A DNA stretch of 64,000 bases from Atopobium sp. (GTDB lineage Bacteria; Actinomycetota; Coriobacteriia; Coriobacteriales; Atopobiaceae): NCBI GenBank assembly GCA_015258715.1, contig JABZHR010000002.1:1-64000 (forward strand). The letters run 5' to 3'. The notes under the pieces were generated by a model. It ran no database searches, was not told where the DNA came from, and saw nothing but the letters and a program-made list of their open reading frames with translations. Position 1 is the stretch's first letter; every line of letters starts with the position of its first letter. Position numbers and translations under genes: made by a program. Shown one piece after another: positions 26,274 to 35,032 of this stretch.

Positions 26274-26885
26274 ATGGATTACTTACAGATTGCCCTTGTA
26301 GTCTTAGCCGTAGCTGGTGTTTGGGCCATTGTCGAGGTTGCTCTGACCCTAAGAACAACAAGAAAGTCAATTACTGAGATTACACTCTCAGCTAACAACA
26401 CCATTGAGCAGATTCAGCCTGTTATTTCAAAGATTGATGGCATGGTTGATGAGCTTGATCCAACTGTTAAGCAGCTACCTGCACTTATGCAGAAGGTTGA
26501 TGAAGCTGCAGAGAACGCTAATACCTCCCTTGAGAGCCTCAATGTAGTTCTCGGTGACGTAGCAACCGTTTCTGGTGCAGCATCAGCCGTAACTGCCACT
26601 GTCAGCAAAGCTGCAAGTGATGCTGTCACAGGTGTTGTTGAGTCTGTTTCAAAGCTGGGAACTGGCCTCGGTGGATCTTTGAATCCTTCCAAGCTTGCAG
26701 AGGCTGCTCAGGCTCGCTTGAGTGGTGCAACCGTAACTGCTCAGCAGAGTGCCCAGCGTGCTCAAGAGTACCTTGAAGAGCTCCCTTTGATTTCTCAGGA
26801 TAAGACAAAGCATTCTAAGCCCGCTCGTACTGAGCAGTTCTATATTGAGTATGGTTCTGAGTCTTCTCAGAAGACTGAGGAGTAG
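26274..26885 (+). CDS. DUF948-type membrane-anchored protein
   Basis: This 203-residue protein has one N-terminal membrane span (about 5-24) and then a long helical region rich in Ile, Asn, Gln, Ala and Ser (LSANNTIEQIQPVISKIDGMVDELDPTV type, cited for location). This is the layout of DUF948/YtxG-type stress proteins. The C-terminus is polar. GAGGGA precedes the ATG at 26274. It is followed by an anti-sigma-like and a sigma-B-like gene with 6 bases in between, so a stress-linked operon is likely. The molecular function is unknown. Confidence 0.72.
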   Translation: MDYLQIALVVLAVAGVWAIVEVALTLRTTRKSITEITLSANNTIEQIQPVISKIDGMVDELDPTVKQLPALMQKVDEAAENANTSLESLNVVLGDVATVSGAASAVTATVSKAASDAVTGVVESVSKLGTGLGGSLNPSKLAEAAQARLSGATVTAQQSAQRAQEYLEELPLISQDKTKHSKPARTEQFYIEYGSESSQKTEE

Positions 26886-26891
26886 ATTGTA

Positions 26892-27275
26892 ATGGCACAA
26901 AAAATTGTTGAGCTTTCCGCTCCAGCAGATCCAACATTTGCTCGTTCAGTCAGAATGATGGCTGCAAATCTTGCCGTTTTGTGCAAGATGAATGTTGATG
27001 AGCTTGAAGATGTCAAAATGGCCGCTGAAGAGGGCTTTGTCTTTGCATGTGGCACTCAAAATGAATCCGTAGATATTACGTTTACCCTCGAAGACAATGC
27101 TATGGCTATTGACTTTGATTTGGGTGATGAAGATCCAGTTGAGTCTGAGACAGATAATTCTCAGCCACTTGAGCTTGTAGAGCTACTGCTCTCTGCTATT
27201 TGTGACCAGTTTGAGCTCAGTGACGACGGTTACACACTTCATCTTGTGAAGATTTCTGGCGGTACACATGCCTAA
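26892..27275 (+). CDS. RsbW-like anti-sigma factor with degenerate kinase motifs
   Basis: This 127-residue protein resembles the GHKL-fold anti-sigma factors RsbW/SpoIIAB that bind sigma-B/F. Its partner sigma gene overlaps it by 8 bases, which is typical of such pairs. The N-box, normally E-x3-N, reads AAEEGFVF (about 44-51), so the Mg-binding Asn is missing. The Gly box DxGxG is reduced to FDLGDED. It may hold sigma without phosphorylating an anti-anti-sigma factor. No RsbV/SpoIIAA gene is nearby. The family assignment rests mainly on position and weak similarity. Confidence 0.65.
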   Translation: MAQKIVELSAPADPTFARSVRMMAANLAVLCKMNVDELEDVKMAAEEGFVFACGTQNESVDITFTLEDNAMAIDFDLGDEDPVESETDNSQPLELVELLLSAICDQFELSDDGYTLHLVKISGGTHA

Positions 27276-28122
27276 ACCTGAAGCAAACGAGACAGTACAG
27301 GCATCTGCAGAAGAGCAGAAAGCCGCAAGAAGAGCTGCTCGTCGTGCTTCTAAAGGTACCCCGGCCTGGGATAAAGATAGAACACGCCAGCTCTTTGCCC
27401 AATATAAAGAAACAAAAGATCCTGAGGTAAGAGACCAGCTCATTGTGAGTCACTTAAACCTCGTGCGTTTTTTGGCTTCTAAGTTCAAAAACCGTGGAGA
27501 ACCCCTTGATGATTTGATTCAGGTGGGAACTATTGGACTTATCAAAGCAATTGATAGGTTTGAGCCTGATCGTGGTCTTGAATTTACAACGTATGCAACG
27601 CCAACCATTATGGGAGAAATTAAGCGTCACTTCCGTGATAAAGGCTGGTCAGTACGCGTTCCTCGTCGTCTGCAGGAGCTTTCGTCCAAGATTAATCAGG
27701 TTACTGATGACTTGACTAAAGAGCTGCAAAGAAGCCCTTCAATTGAAGAGATTGCCCAGCGCCTTGATACAAATGTTGAAGAGGTCCTTGAGGCTATGGA
27801 GTCTTCCAGTGCTTATAGCTCTGTTCCTCTTGAGGGAGGCGGCTCTGGTGCTGATGGAGACGAGACTCCTTCAATCATTGATCAGTATGTAACCGAAGAT
27901 GAAGATCTTGCTGGTTCAGATGACCGCATTGTTCTTGAAGAGGCTATCAGGGATTTCTCTCCACGAGAGCAAGAGATTATCCGCATGCGTTTTGTCGAAG
28001 GCCTTACCCAGGTTGAGATTGCGGAGAAACTCAACATCTCTCAGGTGCAGGTTTCAAGGCTGCTTCGTCGCACTTTAAAGCGTATTCAAGAAAAGATTGA
28101 CCCAGAAAGTGTGAATCGTTAA
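27268..28122 (+). CDS. RNA polymerase sigma factor of the SigB/SigF family
   Basis: This 284-residue sigma-70 factor lacks region 1.1. Region 2 is clear (LIVSHLNLVRFLASKF, PLDDLIQVGTIGLIKAIDRF, FTTYATPTIMGEIKRHFRDK). Region 3 follows (VRVPRRLQELSSKIN), then region 4 (FSPREQEIIRMRFVEGLTQVEIAEKLNISQVQVSRLLRR). The SVRVPRR and NISQVQVSRL segments are typical of the SigB/SigF/SigG group for general stress or development. An Arg/Ala-rich N-terminal extension of about 40 residues precedes region 2. The ATG at 27268 overlaps the anti-sigma gene; the stop overlaps the next start (TAATG). Confidence 0.9.
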   Translation: MPKPEANETVQASAEEQKAARRAARRASKGTPAWDKDRTRQLFAQYKETKDPEVRDQLIVSHLNLVRFLASKFKNRGEPLDDLIQVGTIGLIKAIDRFEPDRGLEFTTYATPTIMGEIKRHFRDKGWSVRVPRRLQELSSKINQVTDDLTKELQRSPSIEEIAQRLDTNVEEVLEAMESSSAYSSVPLEGGGSGADGDETPSIIDQYVTEDEDLAGSDDRIVLEEAIRDFSPREQEIIRMRFVEGLTQVEIAEKLNISQVQVSRLLRRTLKRIQEKIDPESVNR

Positions 28123-29504
28123 TGGATCAAAAGCACCAAAACTTTTCTGATTCAGTTCAAAAATGGAAACAGCGTGGCTTAATGGTGTGGACAGCTATTG
28201 GTCTGGCTGCATTGTTCGCGCTTGCACTGCATGTTCTTGGCATCCTGGGACAGGCTGTTGAGCTGCTAGCCATTGGTGCTATTGTTGCGTTTGTCTGTAG
28301 TCCTGTTACCAATTGGCTTGAAGACAGGGGAGTGCCACGTGGCATCTCTGCTCTTATAGCGCTTGTTCTTACACTCATTGTGCTTGTAGGATTTCTTATT
28401 CTCATTGCTCAGCCATTGGTATTTGAGCTTACTACGCTACTCAGAAACGCTCCTTCGTATGCAAGCCAGATAGGAGCAATGGCAAGGGAGTTTTGGCAGA
28501 GCTTTGACACTCAGAGCAACCCCGCTGTTAGACAGACGGTAGAACTTGTAATTGAACAGGCATCAAGTATTGGAATATCAGTTGCTTCTGGTATTTTGAG
28601 TTGGCTTTCCACATCTGCATTAGGCAACATCTCTTCTATGGCAAACCAGCTTATGGTCTTCTTCTTAGGTCTCGTGCTTGCGTATTGGTTGGCTAAAGAT
28701 TATCCCGTTATTGTTCGTGAGATGGCCATTATTGCTGGTCCTCAAAAAGAGAATGAGTTTAGGCTTATTCTTGCAATCTTGAGTAGATCTACCAGTGGCT
28801 ATATGCGTGGAACTATCATTACCTCTGCGGTTGATGGCGTTCTTGTGTACTTTGGCTGCTTGATTTTAGGCAATCCCTATGCTGCCCTCATTGGTATGGT
28901 CACAGGAATCTTCCACATTATTCCTGTAGTTGGACCGGTTTTCTCGGCAGGTATTGCTCTTATTTTGAGCATCTTGGTAGACCCTGTCATGACCGTATGG
29001 ACTATCGTTATCTTGATGGTTGCACAAAACGTTGTTGATAACGTGCTTTCACCTTTGGTTATGGCAACCAGTGTCAAAGTTCACCCGGGTCTTTCGCTCG
29101 TCGGCATTGTTATTGGTAGCGCTCTTGGCGGGGTGACTGGAACTATTCTTGCCATTCCTTTGACTGCAGCTCTAAGAGGTATTTTTGTGTACTTCTTTGA
29201 GAAGTATTCAGGCAGACAGATTGTCTCGCCAAATGGTGCGCTTTTTAACTCTACGCAGTATGTGGATGAGACAGGTGCCATCCTTCCAGAATATGATGCT
29301 CTGGACGATCCAAAGTTCTTTGAGGAGTCGCGTCTTGTTGACCAAGACACTACGGCTCATGTGCGCAGCAAGTCACCAATTCCCGCACCAAAGATTCTTG
29401 GACATGATTTTTCTCAGTTACTTTTTAGGAATACTCAAGAAGTTACTAAGGAACCAGATAAACCATCGTCAGATGCGGTAGACTCAGACAGTACAAAAGA
29501 GTAG
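28122..29504 (+). CDS. AI-2E family transporter
   Basis: This 460-residue integral membrane protein of the AI-2E/PerM/YdiK family has about seven to eight hydrophobic segments, starting near residue 20. The conserved C-terminal core GMVTGIFHIIPVVGP and the Asn/Pro-rich NVLSPLVMA are family marks. Members export the signal AI-2 or act as Na+/H+ antiporters; which applies is unknown. The C-terminal ~90 residues are hydrophilic and cytoplasmic. The start overlaps the sigma-factor stop. alaS follows after 25 bases. Confidence 0.85.
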   Translation: MDQKHQNFSDSVQKWKQRGLMVWTAIGLAALFALALHVLGILGQAVELLAIGAIVAFVCSPVTNWLEDRGVPRGISALIALVLTLIVLVGFLILIAQPLVFELTTLLRNAPSYASQIGAMAREFWQSFDTQSNPAVRQTVELVIEQASSIGISVASGILSWLSTSALGNISSMANQLMVFFLGLVLAYWLAKDYPVIVREMAIIAGPQKENEFRLILAILSRSTSGYMRGTIITSAVDGVLVYFGCLILGNPYAALIGMVTGIFHIIPVVGPVFSAGIALILSILVDPVMTVWTIVILMVAQNVVDNVLSPLVMATSVKVHPGLSLVGIVIGSALGGVTGTILAIPLTAALRGIFVYFFEKYSGRQIVSPNGALFNSTQYVDETGAILPEYDALDDPKFFEESRLVDQDTTAHVRSKSPIPAPKILGHDFSQLLFRNTQEVTKEPDKPSSDAVDSDSTKE

Positions 29505-29529
29505 TTATTTGAATACGGAGAAGTACTTT

Positions 29530-32175
29530 ATGGCTGACTATAAAACAATGACAACAGCAGAGATTCGCGAGAACTTCCTAAGCTTCTTTGAGAGCAAGGG
29601 TTGCAAGCGCTATCCTTCTTCATCTCTGGTGCCTTCTGATCCTTCGCTGCTTCTTGCTAATGCTGGCATGAACCAGTTCAAGGAGTATTACCAGGGCATC
29701 AAGACTATGAAGGAGATTGGCGCAACTTCCTGCCAGAAGTGCCTTCGTACCAACGATATTGACAACATTGGCGACTCTCGCCATCTCTCATTCTTTGAGA
29801 TGCTGGGTAACTTCTCCTTTGGTGGTTACACCAAGCGCGATGCATGCACCTGGGCAATGGAGTTTATTTCTTCTCCAGAGCACCTTGGCCTGCCTCTTGA
29901 TCGCCTGTACTTTACTGTTTTTACTGACGACGATGAGGCAATTGAGATTTGGAAGTCTCTTGGCGTAGCAGAAGATCACATCACCCGTCTGGGCGAGGAG
30001 GACAACTTCTGGGCAGCTGGTCCAACTGGTCCTTGTGGTCCTTGCTCTGAGATTTACTTTGACCAGGGTCCTGAGTTTGAGGGAGAAGCTCCTGGAGATG
30101 ACGGTGACCGCTACCTTGAGTTCTGGAACCTCGTCTTTACTCAGTTTGACCGCCAGGAAGATGGTTCTCTACCTGAGCTTCCTCACCGCAACATCGATAC
30201 CGGCATGGGCCTTGAGCGTATCGCAGCTATCATGCAGCATGAGGGCACCAACTACGAGGGCGACATCATGCGTTCCCTCATCTCTTTGGGCGAGAAACTC
30301 TCTGGTAAAAAGTATCACTCAACTGACGAGATTGACCGTAGCCTGCGCATTCTTGCAGACCACTCCCGTGCAGTTACCTTTATGATTGGCGACGGTATTC
30401 TCCCTGGTAATGAGGGTAGAAGCTACATTCTTCGCCGTCTGCTCCGTCGCGCCGTCTATCACGGCCGCTTGCTGGGTATCCAGGGTACCTTCATGGCAGA
30501 GTACGCACATGAGGTTGCCGTTCTGCTTGGCGCAGAGTATCCAGAGCTTGTCGAGAAGAGCGCTCTTATCGACGGCATTCTGACTGCAGAAGAGGAGCGC
30601 TTTGGCGCTACGCTTGACGCAGGCGAGTCCAAGCTCACCGCTGAGCTTGAGCAGCTTGAGGATGGCGCTCAGCTTTCTGGTGAGGTTGCATTCCTTCTGC
30701 ACGATACCTACGGATTCCCTATTGATCTTACTCGTGAGATTGCTGGAAATGCAGGTCACGTTGTTGACATGGACGCCTTTGATGCTGCAATGACTGAGCA
30801 GCGTGAGCGCGCTCGTAAGTCTGCTAACCGCGATGCCTGGGGTAATGCTCAGAGCATTTGGGTTGCACTCTCTGACCGCCTTGATGAGACCGTCTTTGAC
30901 GGCTACGACAACAATGAGCTCTCTGGCGTTCGTGTTGTTGCTCTTGTTCAGGACGGACAGGAGGTTGAGTCCGCTGCTGCTGGCTCTGAGGTTGAGGTTG
31001 TGCTTGACCGCACACCTTTCTATGCAGAGATGGGCGGCCAGGTAGGGGACACCGGCAAGCTGACAGCTCCTGGTCTCTACGTTCACATCACTGACACCAA
31101 GCATCGCGACGGTGGCCTTGAGTCCCACGTTGGCGTGGTGGAGGAGGGCACCATCTCCGTTGGTGACTCTGTCACCGCAACCATTGACGCTGGTCGCCGT
31201 GAGCTCATTCGCCGCAACCACACGGCAACCCACCTGCTTGACGCCGCGCTCAAGAAGGTTCTGGGAGATCACGTTAACCAGGCTGGTTCTCTTGTTGCCC
31301 CAGATCGTATGCGCTTTGACTTTACGCACTTTGAGGCTCTTACCAAAGATGAGCTTGATCGTATTGAAGGCATAGTAAATGCAGAGATTTTTGCTGCTAA
31401 GCCTGTTGTCACTCAGATCATGAGCATCGAGGACGCAAAGGCTGCTGGCGCTGTTGCACTCTTTGGCGAGAAGTACGGCGATGTCGTACGTGTTGTCTCT
31501 GCTGGCGCAGAAGACACCCCATTCTCTCGCGAGCTCTGCGGTGGTACTCATGCACGCAACACTGCCGACCTTGGCCTCTTCAAGATTATTTCTGAGAGCT
31601 CTGTTGGTTCTAACTCAAGGCGCATTGAGGCTGTAACCTCTATGGGTGCTATTGAGTACGTTGATGAGCGCTTGGCTCAGCTCGATGAGGTTGCTGCAGC
31701 TCTGAAGGTTCGTCCTTCCGCTGTTGCAGACCGTGTTGAGCAGCTGCAGCAGGATCTTCGCACTGCAAACCACAAGCTTGAGGCTGCTCTTACTGGAGCA
31801 GGTAGCAACCAGGTAGCAGAAGCACTTAAGTCAGCTGTTCAGCTTAATGGCTATAGCTGCGTAATTGCTAAGCTTGAGGGCCTTTCTGGTAAAGAGCTCC
31901 GCTCCGCATGGGATGGCATCCGCGATGCATCTGACGGCCAGCCTGTTGCTTGCGTCATCGCATCCGCAACCGCTGACGGAAAGGTTTCCCTGCTTGCAGG
32001 TGCAACTGATTCTGCAGTTGCAGCGGGTTTCTCGGCAGGAGACATTGTCAAAGAGATTGCAGAGCTTGTTGGTGGTCGCGGTGGCGGCAAGCCAGCAATG
32101 GCACAGGCAGGCGGTTCAAATGCTGCAGGAATTGACGCAGCACTTGAGGCTGCAAGAACAAAGCTTGGTGCGTAA
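29530..32175 (+). CDS. alaS: Alanine--tRNA ligase
   Basis: This 881-residue enzyme charges tRNA-Ala. The catalytic class II core is at the N-terminus (FLSFFESKGCKRYPSSSLVP, then GMNQFKEYY). The editing domain has zinc ligands in NHTATHLL and ELCGGTHARNT. A C-terminal oligomerisation/C-Ala region ends with GGRGGGKPAMAQAGG. Length and domain order are standard. ATG 29530 is preferred over upstream in-frame TTG 29509 because GGAGAAG lies at 29517-29523. It heads a compact gene run with ruvX and mltG. Confidence 0.97.
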   Translation: MADYKTMTTAEIRENFLSFFESKGCKRYPSSSLVPSDPSLLLANAGMNQFKEYYQGIKTMKEIGATSCQKCLRTNDIDNIGDSRHLSFFEMLGNFSFGGYTKRDACTWAMEFISSPEHLGLPLDRLYFTVFTDDDEAIEIWKSLGVAEDHITRLGEEDNFWAAGPTGPCGPCSEIYFDQGPEFEGEAPGDDGDRYLEFWNLVFTQFDRQEDGSLPELPHRNIDTGMGLERIAAIMQHEGTNYEGDIMRSLISLGEKLSGKKYHSTDEIDRSLRILADHSRAVTFMIGDGILPGNEGRSYILRRLLRRAVYHGRLLGIQGTFMAEYAHEVAVLLGAEYPELVEKSALIDGILTAEEERFGATLDAGESKLTAELEQLEDGAQLSGEVAFLLHDTYGFPIDLTREIAGNAGHVVDMDAFDAAMTEQRERARKSANRDAWGNAQSIWVALSDRLDETVFDGYDNNELSGVRVVALVQDGQEVESAAAGSEVEVVLDRTPFYAEMGGQVGDTGKLTAPGLYVHITDTKHRDGGLESHVGVVEEGTISVGDSVTATIDAGRRELIRRNHTATHLLDAALKKVLGDHVNQAGSLVAPDRMRFDFTHFEALTKDELDRIEGIVNAEIFAAKPVVTQIMSIEDAKAAGAVALFGEKYGDVVRVVSAGAEDTPFSRELCGGTHARNTADLGLFKIISESSVGSNSRRIEAVTSMGAIEYVDERLAQLDEVAAALKVRPSAVADRVEQLQQDLRTANHKLEAALTGAGSNQVAEALKSAVQLNGYSCVIAKLEGLSGKELRSAWDGIRDASDGQPVACVIASATADGKVSLLAGATDSAVAAGFSAGDIVKEIAELVGGRGGGKPAMAQAGGSNAAGIDAALEAARTKLGA

Positions 32176-32178
32176 CGT

Positions 32179-32601
32179 TTGCGCGTTTTAGCTCTAGATA
32201 TTGGTGAAGTTCGCATCGGGGTTGCTGTAAGTGACCCCGATGGTGCTATTGCGTCACCTGTTTGCGTGCTTCCTGCGCAAGAGGTGCTCTCACATGCACG
32301 CACGTTTAAAGCTGTGCTTGAAGATTGGGAGCCAGAACTGCTTTTGTGTGGTCGTCCTAAAACGCTCGCCGGCGAAGATGGACCACAGGCCCAAAAAATT
32401 ACCACTCAAGCTGAGCAAATTGCGAAGAACTGCCAACTTCCATTAGAATTTACTGACGAAAGACTTTCTTCTGCGGAAGCGAAGAAGATCCTTCGAGCGC
32501 AAGGTTTATCTGAAAAAGCCATGCGTGGAAAAGTTGACATGGTTGCTGCTTCGCTCTTTTTGCAATCATGGCTTGATGCACAGATGAATAAGGGAGACTA
32601 A
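32179..32601 (+). CDS. ruvX: Putative pre-16S rRNA nuclease / Holliday junction resolvase homologue (YqgF/RuvX)
   Basis: This 140-residue protein has an RNase H-like fold. The start LALDIGEVRIGVAVSD carries the first catalytic Asp. The middle motif LLCGRPKTLAGEDG (a variant of VGLPxxxxG) and the end segment FTDERLSSAEA and KVDMVAASLFLQSWLD supply further acidic residues. The family is linked to 16S rRNA 5' maturation in E. coli (YqgF). The start is TTG at 32179, three bases after the alaS stop, with no strong SD, so coupled translation is likely. mltG follows immediately. Confidence 0.9.
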   Translation: MRVLALDIGEVRIGVAVSDPDGAIASPVCVLPAQEVLSHARTFKAVLEDWEPELLLCGRPKTLAGEDGPQAQKITTQAEQIAKNCQLPLEFTDERLSSAEAKKILRAQGLSEKAMRGKVDMVAASLFLQSWLDAQMNKGD

Positions 32602-33912
32602 ATGCCCACCCTATCCAATGGTTCTTCTCCGCGTCGTCAGGGCGCACATTTTTCTTCTCCTGTTCCAGAGGGACAGGTTCAGGAAGAGCAGGCTCAGCAG
32701 GAACAGATCACACAGCCTTCAGTTGAGGCTACAGGATCGCTACCTGCACTTACTGGTGGCAAGCTTTCTTCAAGAAGCGCTCAAGTCACTCATATGGCAA
32801 AGAACAAGCAGGTAAAGCATAGAGATAAGAAGGCTTCAAAGCGTTCTCGTATTTTTGCAGCACTTATCGCTTTTATCATGGTTGCGGCCCTTGGTATCTT
32901 TGTATGGAAAGTAGCGCTTCCAGAGCTTTCTCGTGCTAATTCCGATACACAAGAAATTACCGCTGGTCAGCAAGTGACCGTTACTATTCCAGATGGCGCT
33001 GGCGCGCAGGAAGTCGCAAAGATTCTTTTTGAGAACAAGATTATTGCTACTAAGAGCGAGTTCTTAAATCAGGTAAAGCGTCAGGATGCTGAGCAGAAAA
33101 TTAAGAGCGGTATCTATGTTATTACCACTGGCACCAAGCCAGCAGACATCGTTCATCTGCTTATTTCTGGCCCTAATGCTCCTGGTAGTGGCTTTGTCGT
33201 ACCAGAAGGTTATACCGTTTCTCAGGTTGCGGATTTGGTTCAGGACTACTTTGGTATTTCTCGCGATGATTTCTTGAATCAGGCAAAAGCATCCAATTAT
33301 GTTGCCGACTATCCGTTCCTTGCAGGTGCGGTAGACGCTAACGATTCTCTTGAGGGCTACCTGTTCCCTAAGACGTATACCTTTACGGAAAGCAACGTAA
33401 CTGCCGATACGGTCATTCGTGCCATGCTTGATCAGTTTGAGACAGAGACGGCTGACCTTAACTTGGATGCCGCTCGCATTACGCTCAACAAGCGTTACAA
33501 CTTGAATCTTACAAACGAGCAAATCATTACCATGGCATCGATCATCGAGCGAGAAGCCCTGACTGATGAAGACCGTCCTAAGGTTGCATCTGTCTTCTAC
33601 AATCGCCTGTATGACGATATGTACCTGCAGAGTGACGCAACTCTTGCCTATTCTCTGGGCAGGGAAGCCACTGCAGAAGAGCTCAGCTCAATGACAAGTG
33701 ACCCGTACAACACCTATGCGTTTAAGGGTTTGACTCCTACGCCTATTTGCTCTCCAGGCTATGCTTCTATTAAGGCGGCTATGGATCCAGCAGCAACCAA
33801 TTATTACTACTTCTGGATTACCTCAGATGAGCACGTCTTCTCTGAGACCTATGACGAGCATCAGCAAGCTATTGAAAACGCACGCGAGCGTGAAGCCGCA
33901 AGCAAGCAATAG
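32602..33912 (+). CDS. mltG: Endolytic murein transglycosylase
   Basis: This 436-residue membrane-anchored lytic transglycosylase cuts nascent peptidoglycan strands. The N-terminal ~85 residues are polar and cytoplasmic. A span follows (about 92-112), then a LysM-like region and the YceG catalytic domain with MASIIEREALTDEDRPKVASVFYNRL (catalytic Glu in IIER, cited for location). QSDATLAYSLG and the C-terminal NYYYFWITSDEHVFS are also family marks. The ATG directly follows the ruvX stop. Confidence 0.93.
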   Translation: MPTLSNGSSPRRQGAHFSSPVPEGQVQEEQAQQEQITQPSVEATGSLPALTGGKLSSRSAQVTHMAKNKQVKHRDKKASKRSRIFAALIAFIMVAALGIFVWKVALPELSRANSDTQEITAGQQVTVTIPDGAGAQEVAKILFENKIIATKSEFLNQVKRQDAEQKIKSGIYVITTGTKPADIVHLLISGPNAPGSGFVVPEGYTVSQVADLVQDYFGISRDDFLNQAKASNYVADYPFLAGAVDANDSLEGYLFPKTYTFTESNVTADTVIRAMLDQFETETADLNLDAARITLNKRYNLNLTNEQIITMASIIEREALTDEDRPKVASVFYNRLYDDMYLQSDATLAYSLGREATAEELSSMTSDPYNTYAFKGLTPTPICSPGYASIKAAMDPAATNYYYFWITSDEHVFSETYDEHQQAIENAREREAASKQ

Positions 33913-33921
33913 TTGGTGTCT

Positions 33922-34419
33922 ATGAGCTTGATTAAAGCAACGCAATACGTTTCTGCTGTTGAGCATATCTCTATAGAGAATCTTGTTCAGCAGGGGATTA
34001 AGCTTGTGCTCTTAGATCGCGATAATACCTGTGTGCCTCGAGACACCAAGATGGTGCCGCCAGAGGTTTCTGCTTGGTTTGAGAAGGCTCATGCGGCTGG
34101 ATTAACGCTCTGTCTCATCTCCAATAACATTCACCTCGATGAGGTTCAGCGTAGCGCTCATGAGCTGGGAATTGAGGGAGAAGGCTTTGCCTGCAAGCCA
34201 CTGCCTCGCGCTTTAACTGCAGCTATGAAGCGTTTCTCGGCAACTAAAGAGCAAACTGTGATGGTGGGAGACCAAATTTTTACCGATGTAATTGCTGGTA
34301 ATTTGGCTGGTGTTTCAACTATTTTGGTAAAGCCGCAGTCTACAGAGGATCTTTGGTACACCAATATCATTCGTCACGCAGAGCGCCGCATTTTAAAAAA
34401 TGTAACTTTTACGTCATAA
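33922..34419 (+). CDS. YqeG family HAD phosphatase
   Basis: This 165-residue HAD-superfamily phosphatase has DxD-type motif LLDRDNTCVP (about 30-40), motif II in LCLISNN, motif III Lys in CKPLPRAL, and the Asp pair in VMVGDQIFTDV. These are typical of YqeG/PGP phosphatases, which may dephosphorylate phosphatidylglycerophosphate in some relatives. ATG 33922 is preferred over the TTG at 33913, but the SD is weak for both. It lies between mltG and aroK. Confidence 0.85.
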   Translation: MSLIKATQYVSAVEHISIENLVQQGIKLVLLDRDNTCVPRDTKMVPPEVSAWFEKAHAAGLTLCLISNNIHLDEVQRSAHELGIEGEGFACKPLPRALTAAMKRFSATKEQTVMVGDQIFTDVIAGNLAGVSTILVKPQSTEDLWYTNIIRHAERRILKNVTFTS

Positions 34420-34483
34420 CAAGACGGCTTTAGTTTACTTGCTCCAACTCGATGATAGAATCATCTTGAAAGGCTGGAGGAGT

Positions 34484-35032
34484 ATGGAGCTTCGCGATTC
34501 AAGATACGTCGTACATGAGGGCTGTGATCATATCTTTTTTGTAGGCTTTCTGGGTGCCGGAAAGTCCACACTTGCACGTAATTTGGGCGAACTGTTTCAC
34601 CGCCGTTATGTCGATACCGATCGCCTGGCAGAACGCATAGCAGGTAAATCACTGGCAGAAATCTACGAAGATGACGGTGAAGAGCTTTTTAGGCAGGCAG
34701 AAACTGAGGTTTTGCAAACGCTCAAGTCTAAGAAGTCACTGCTGGTAAGCTGCGGCGGTGGAATTGTCGAGAAGGACATCAATCTTGCGCTTATGCGCGA
34801 GATGGGAGTCATCGTGTTTCTCGACGGCGATCTTTCTGACTCACTTCGTCAAATTCAGCGCACGGACAGGCGCCCTGATTTGGGAAGCTTTGAAAACGCT
34901 ACTCAGCTTTATAGGCGTCTGCGTCCACGTTATGAGGCCGCCGCTGATATTACTATTGATATTCGCGAGAAAACGTTTGAGCAGGTAGCCATTGATTCTG
35001 GCAAGCTGCTTTGGGAAAGAGGACTTCTATGA
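34484..35032 (+). CDS. aroK: Shikimate kinase
   Basis: This 182-residue enzyme phosphorylates shikimate in the aromatic amino acid pathway. Walker A GFLGAGKST, the substrate Asp in YVDTDRLAE, the Arg in LFRQAE, the Gly-rich CGGGIV and the lid Arg in RTDRRPDL are all present, so it should be active. ATG 34484 has GGAGGA just before it; the open frame upstream has no better start. The stop overlaps the start of the AroB-like gene (ATGA). aroE and aroC are not beside it. Confidence 0.92.
   Translation: MELRDSRYVVHEGCDHIFFVGFLGAGKSTLARNLGELFHRRYVDTDRLAERIAGKSLAEIYEDDGEELFRQAETEVLQTLKSKKSLLVSCGGGIVEKDINLALMREMGVIVFLDGDLSDSLRQIQRTDRRPDLGSFENATQLYRRLRPRYEAAADITIDIREKTFEQVAIDSGKLLWERGLL

Noticed and set aside
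30319..31551. 410-codon open frame antisense to alaS
   Set aside because: It mirrors the codon pattern of alaS, and its protein has no recognisable domain.
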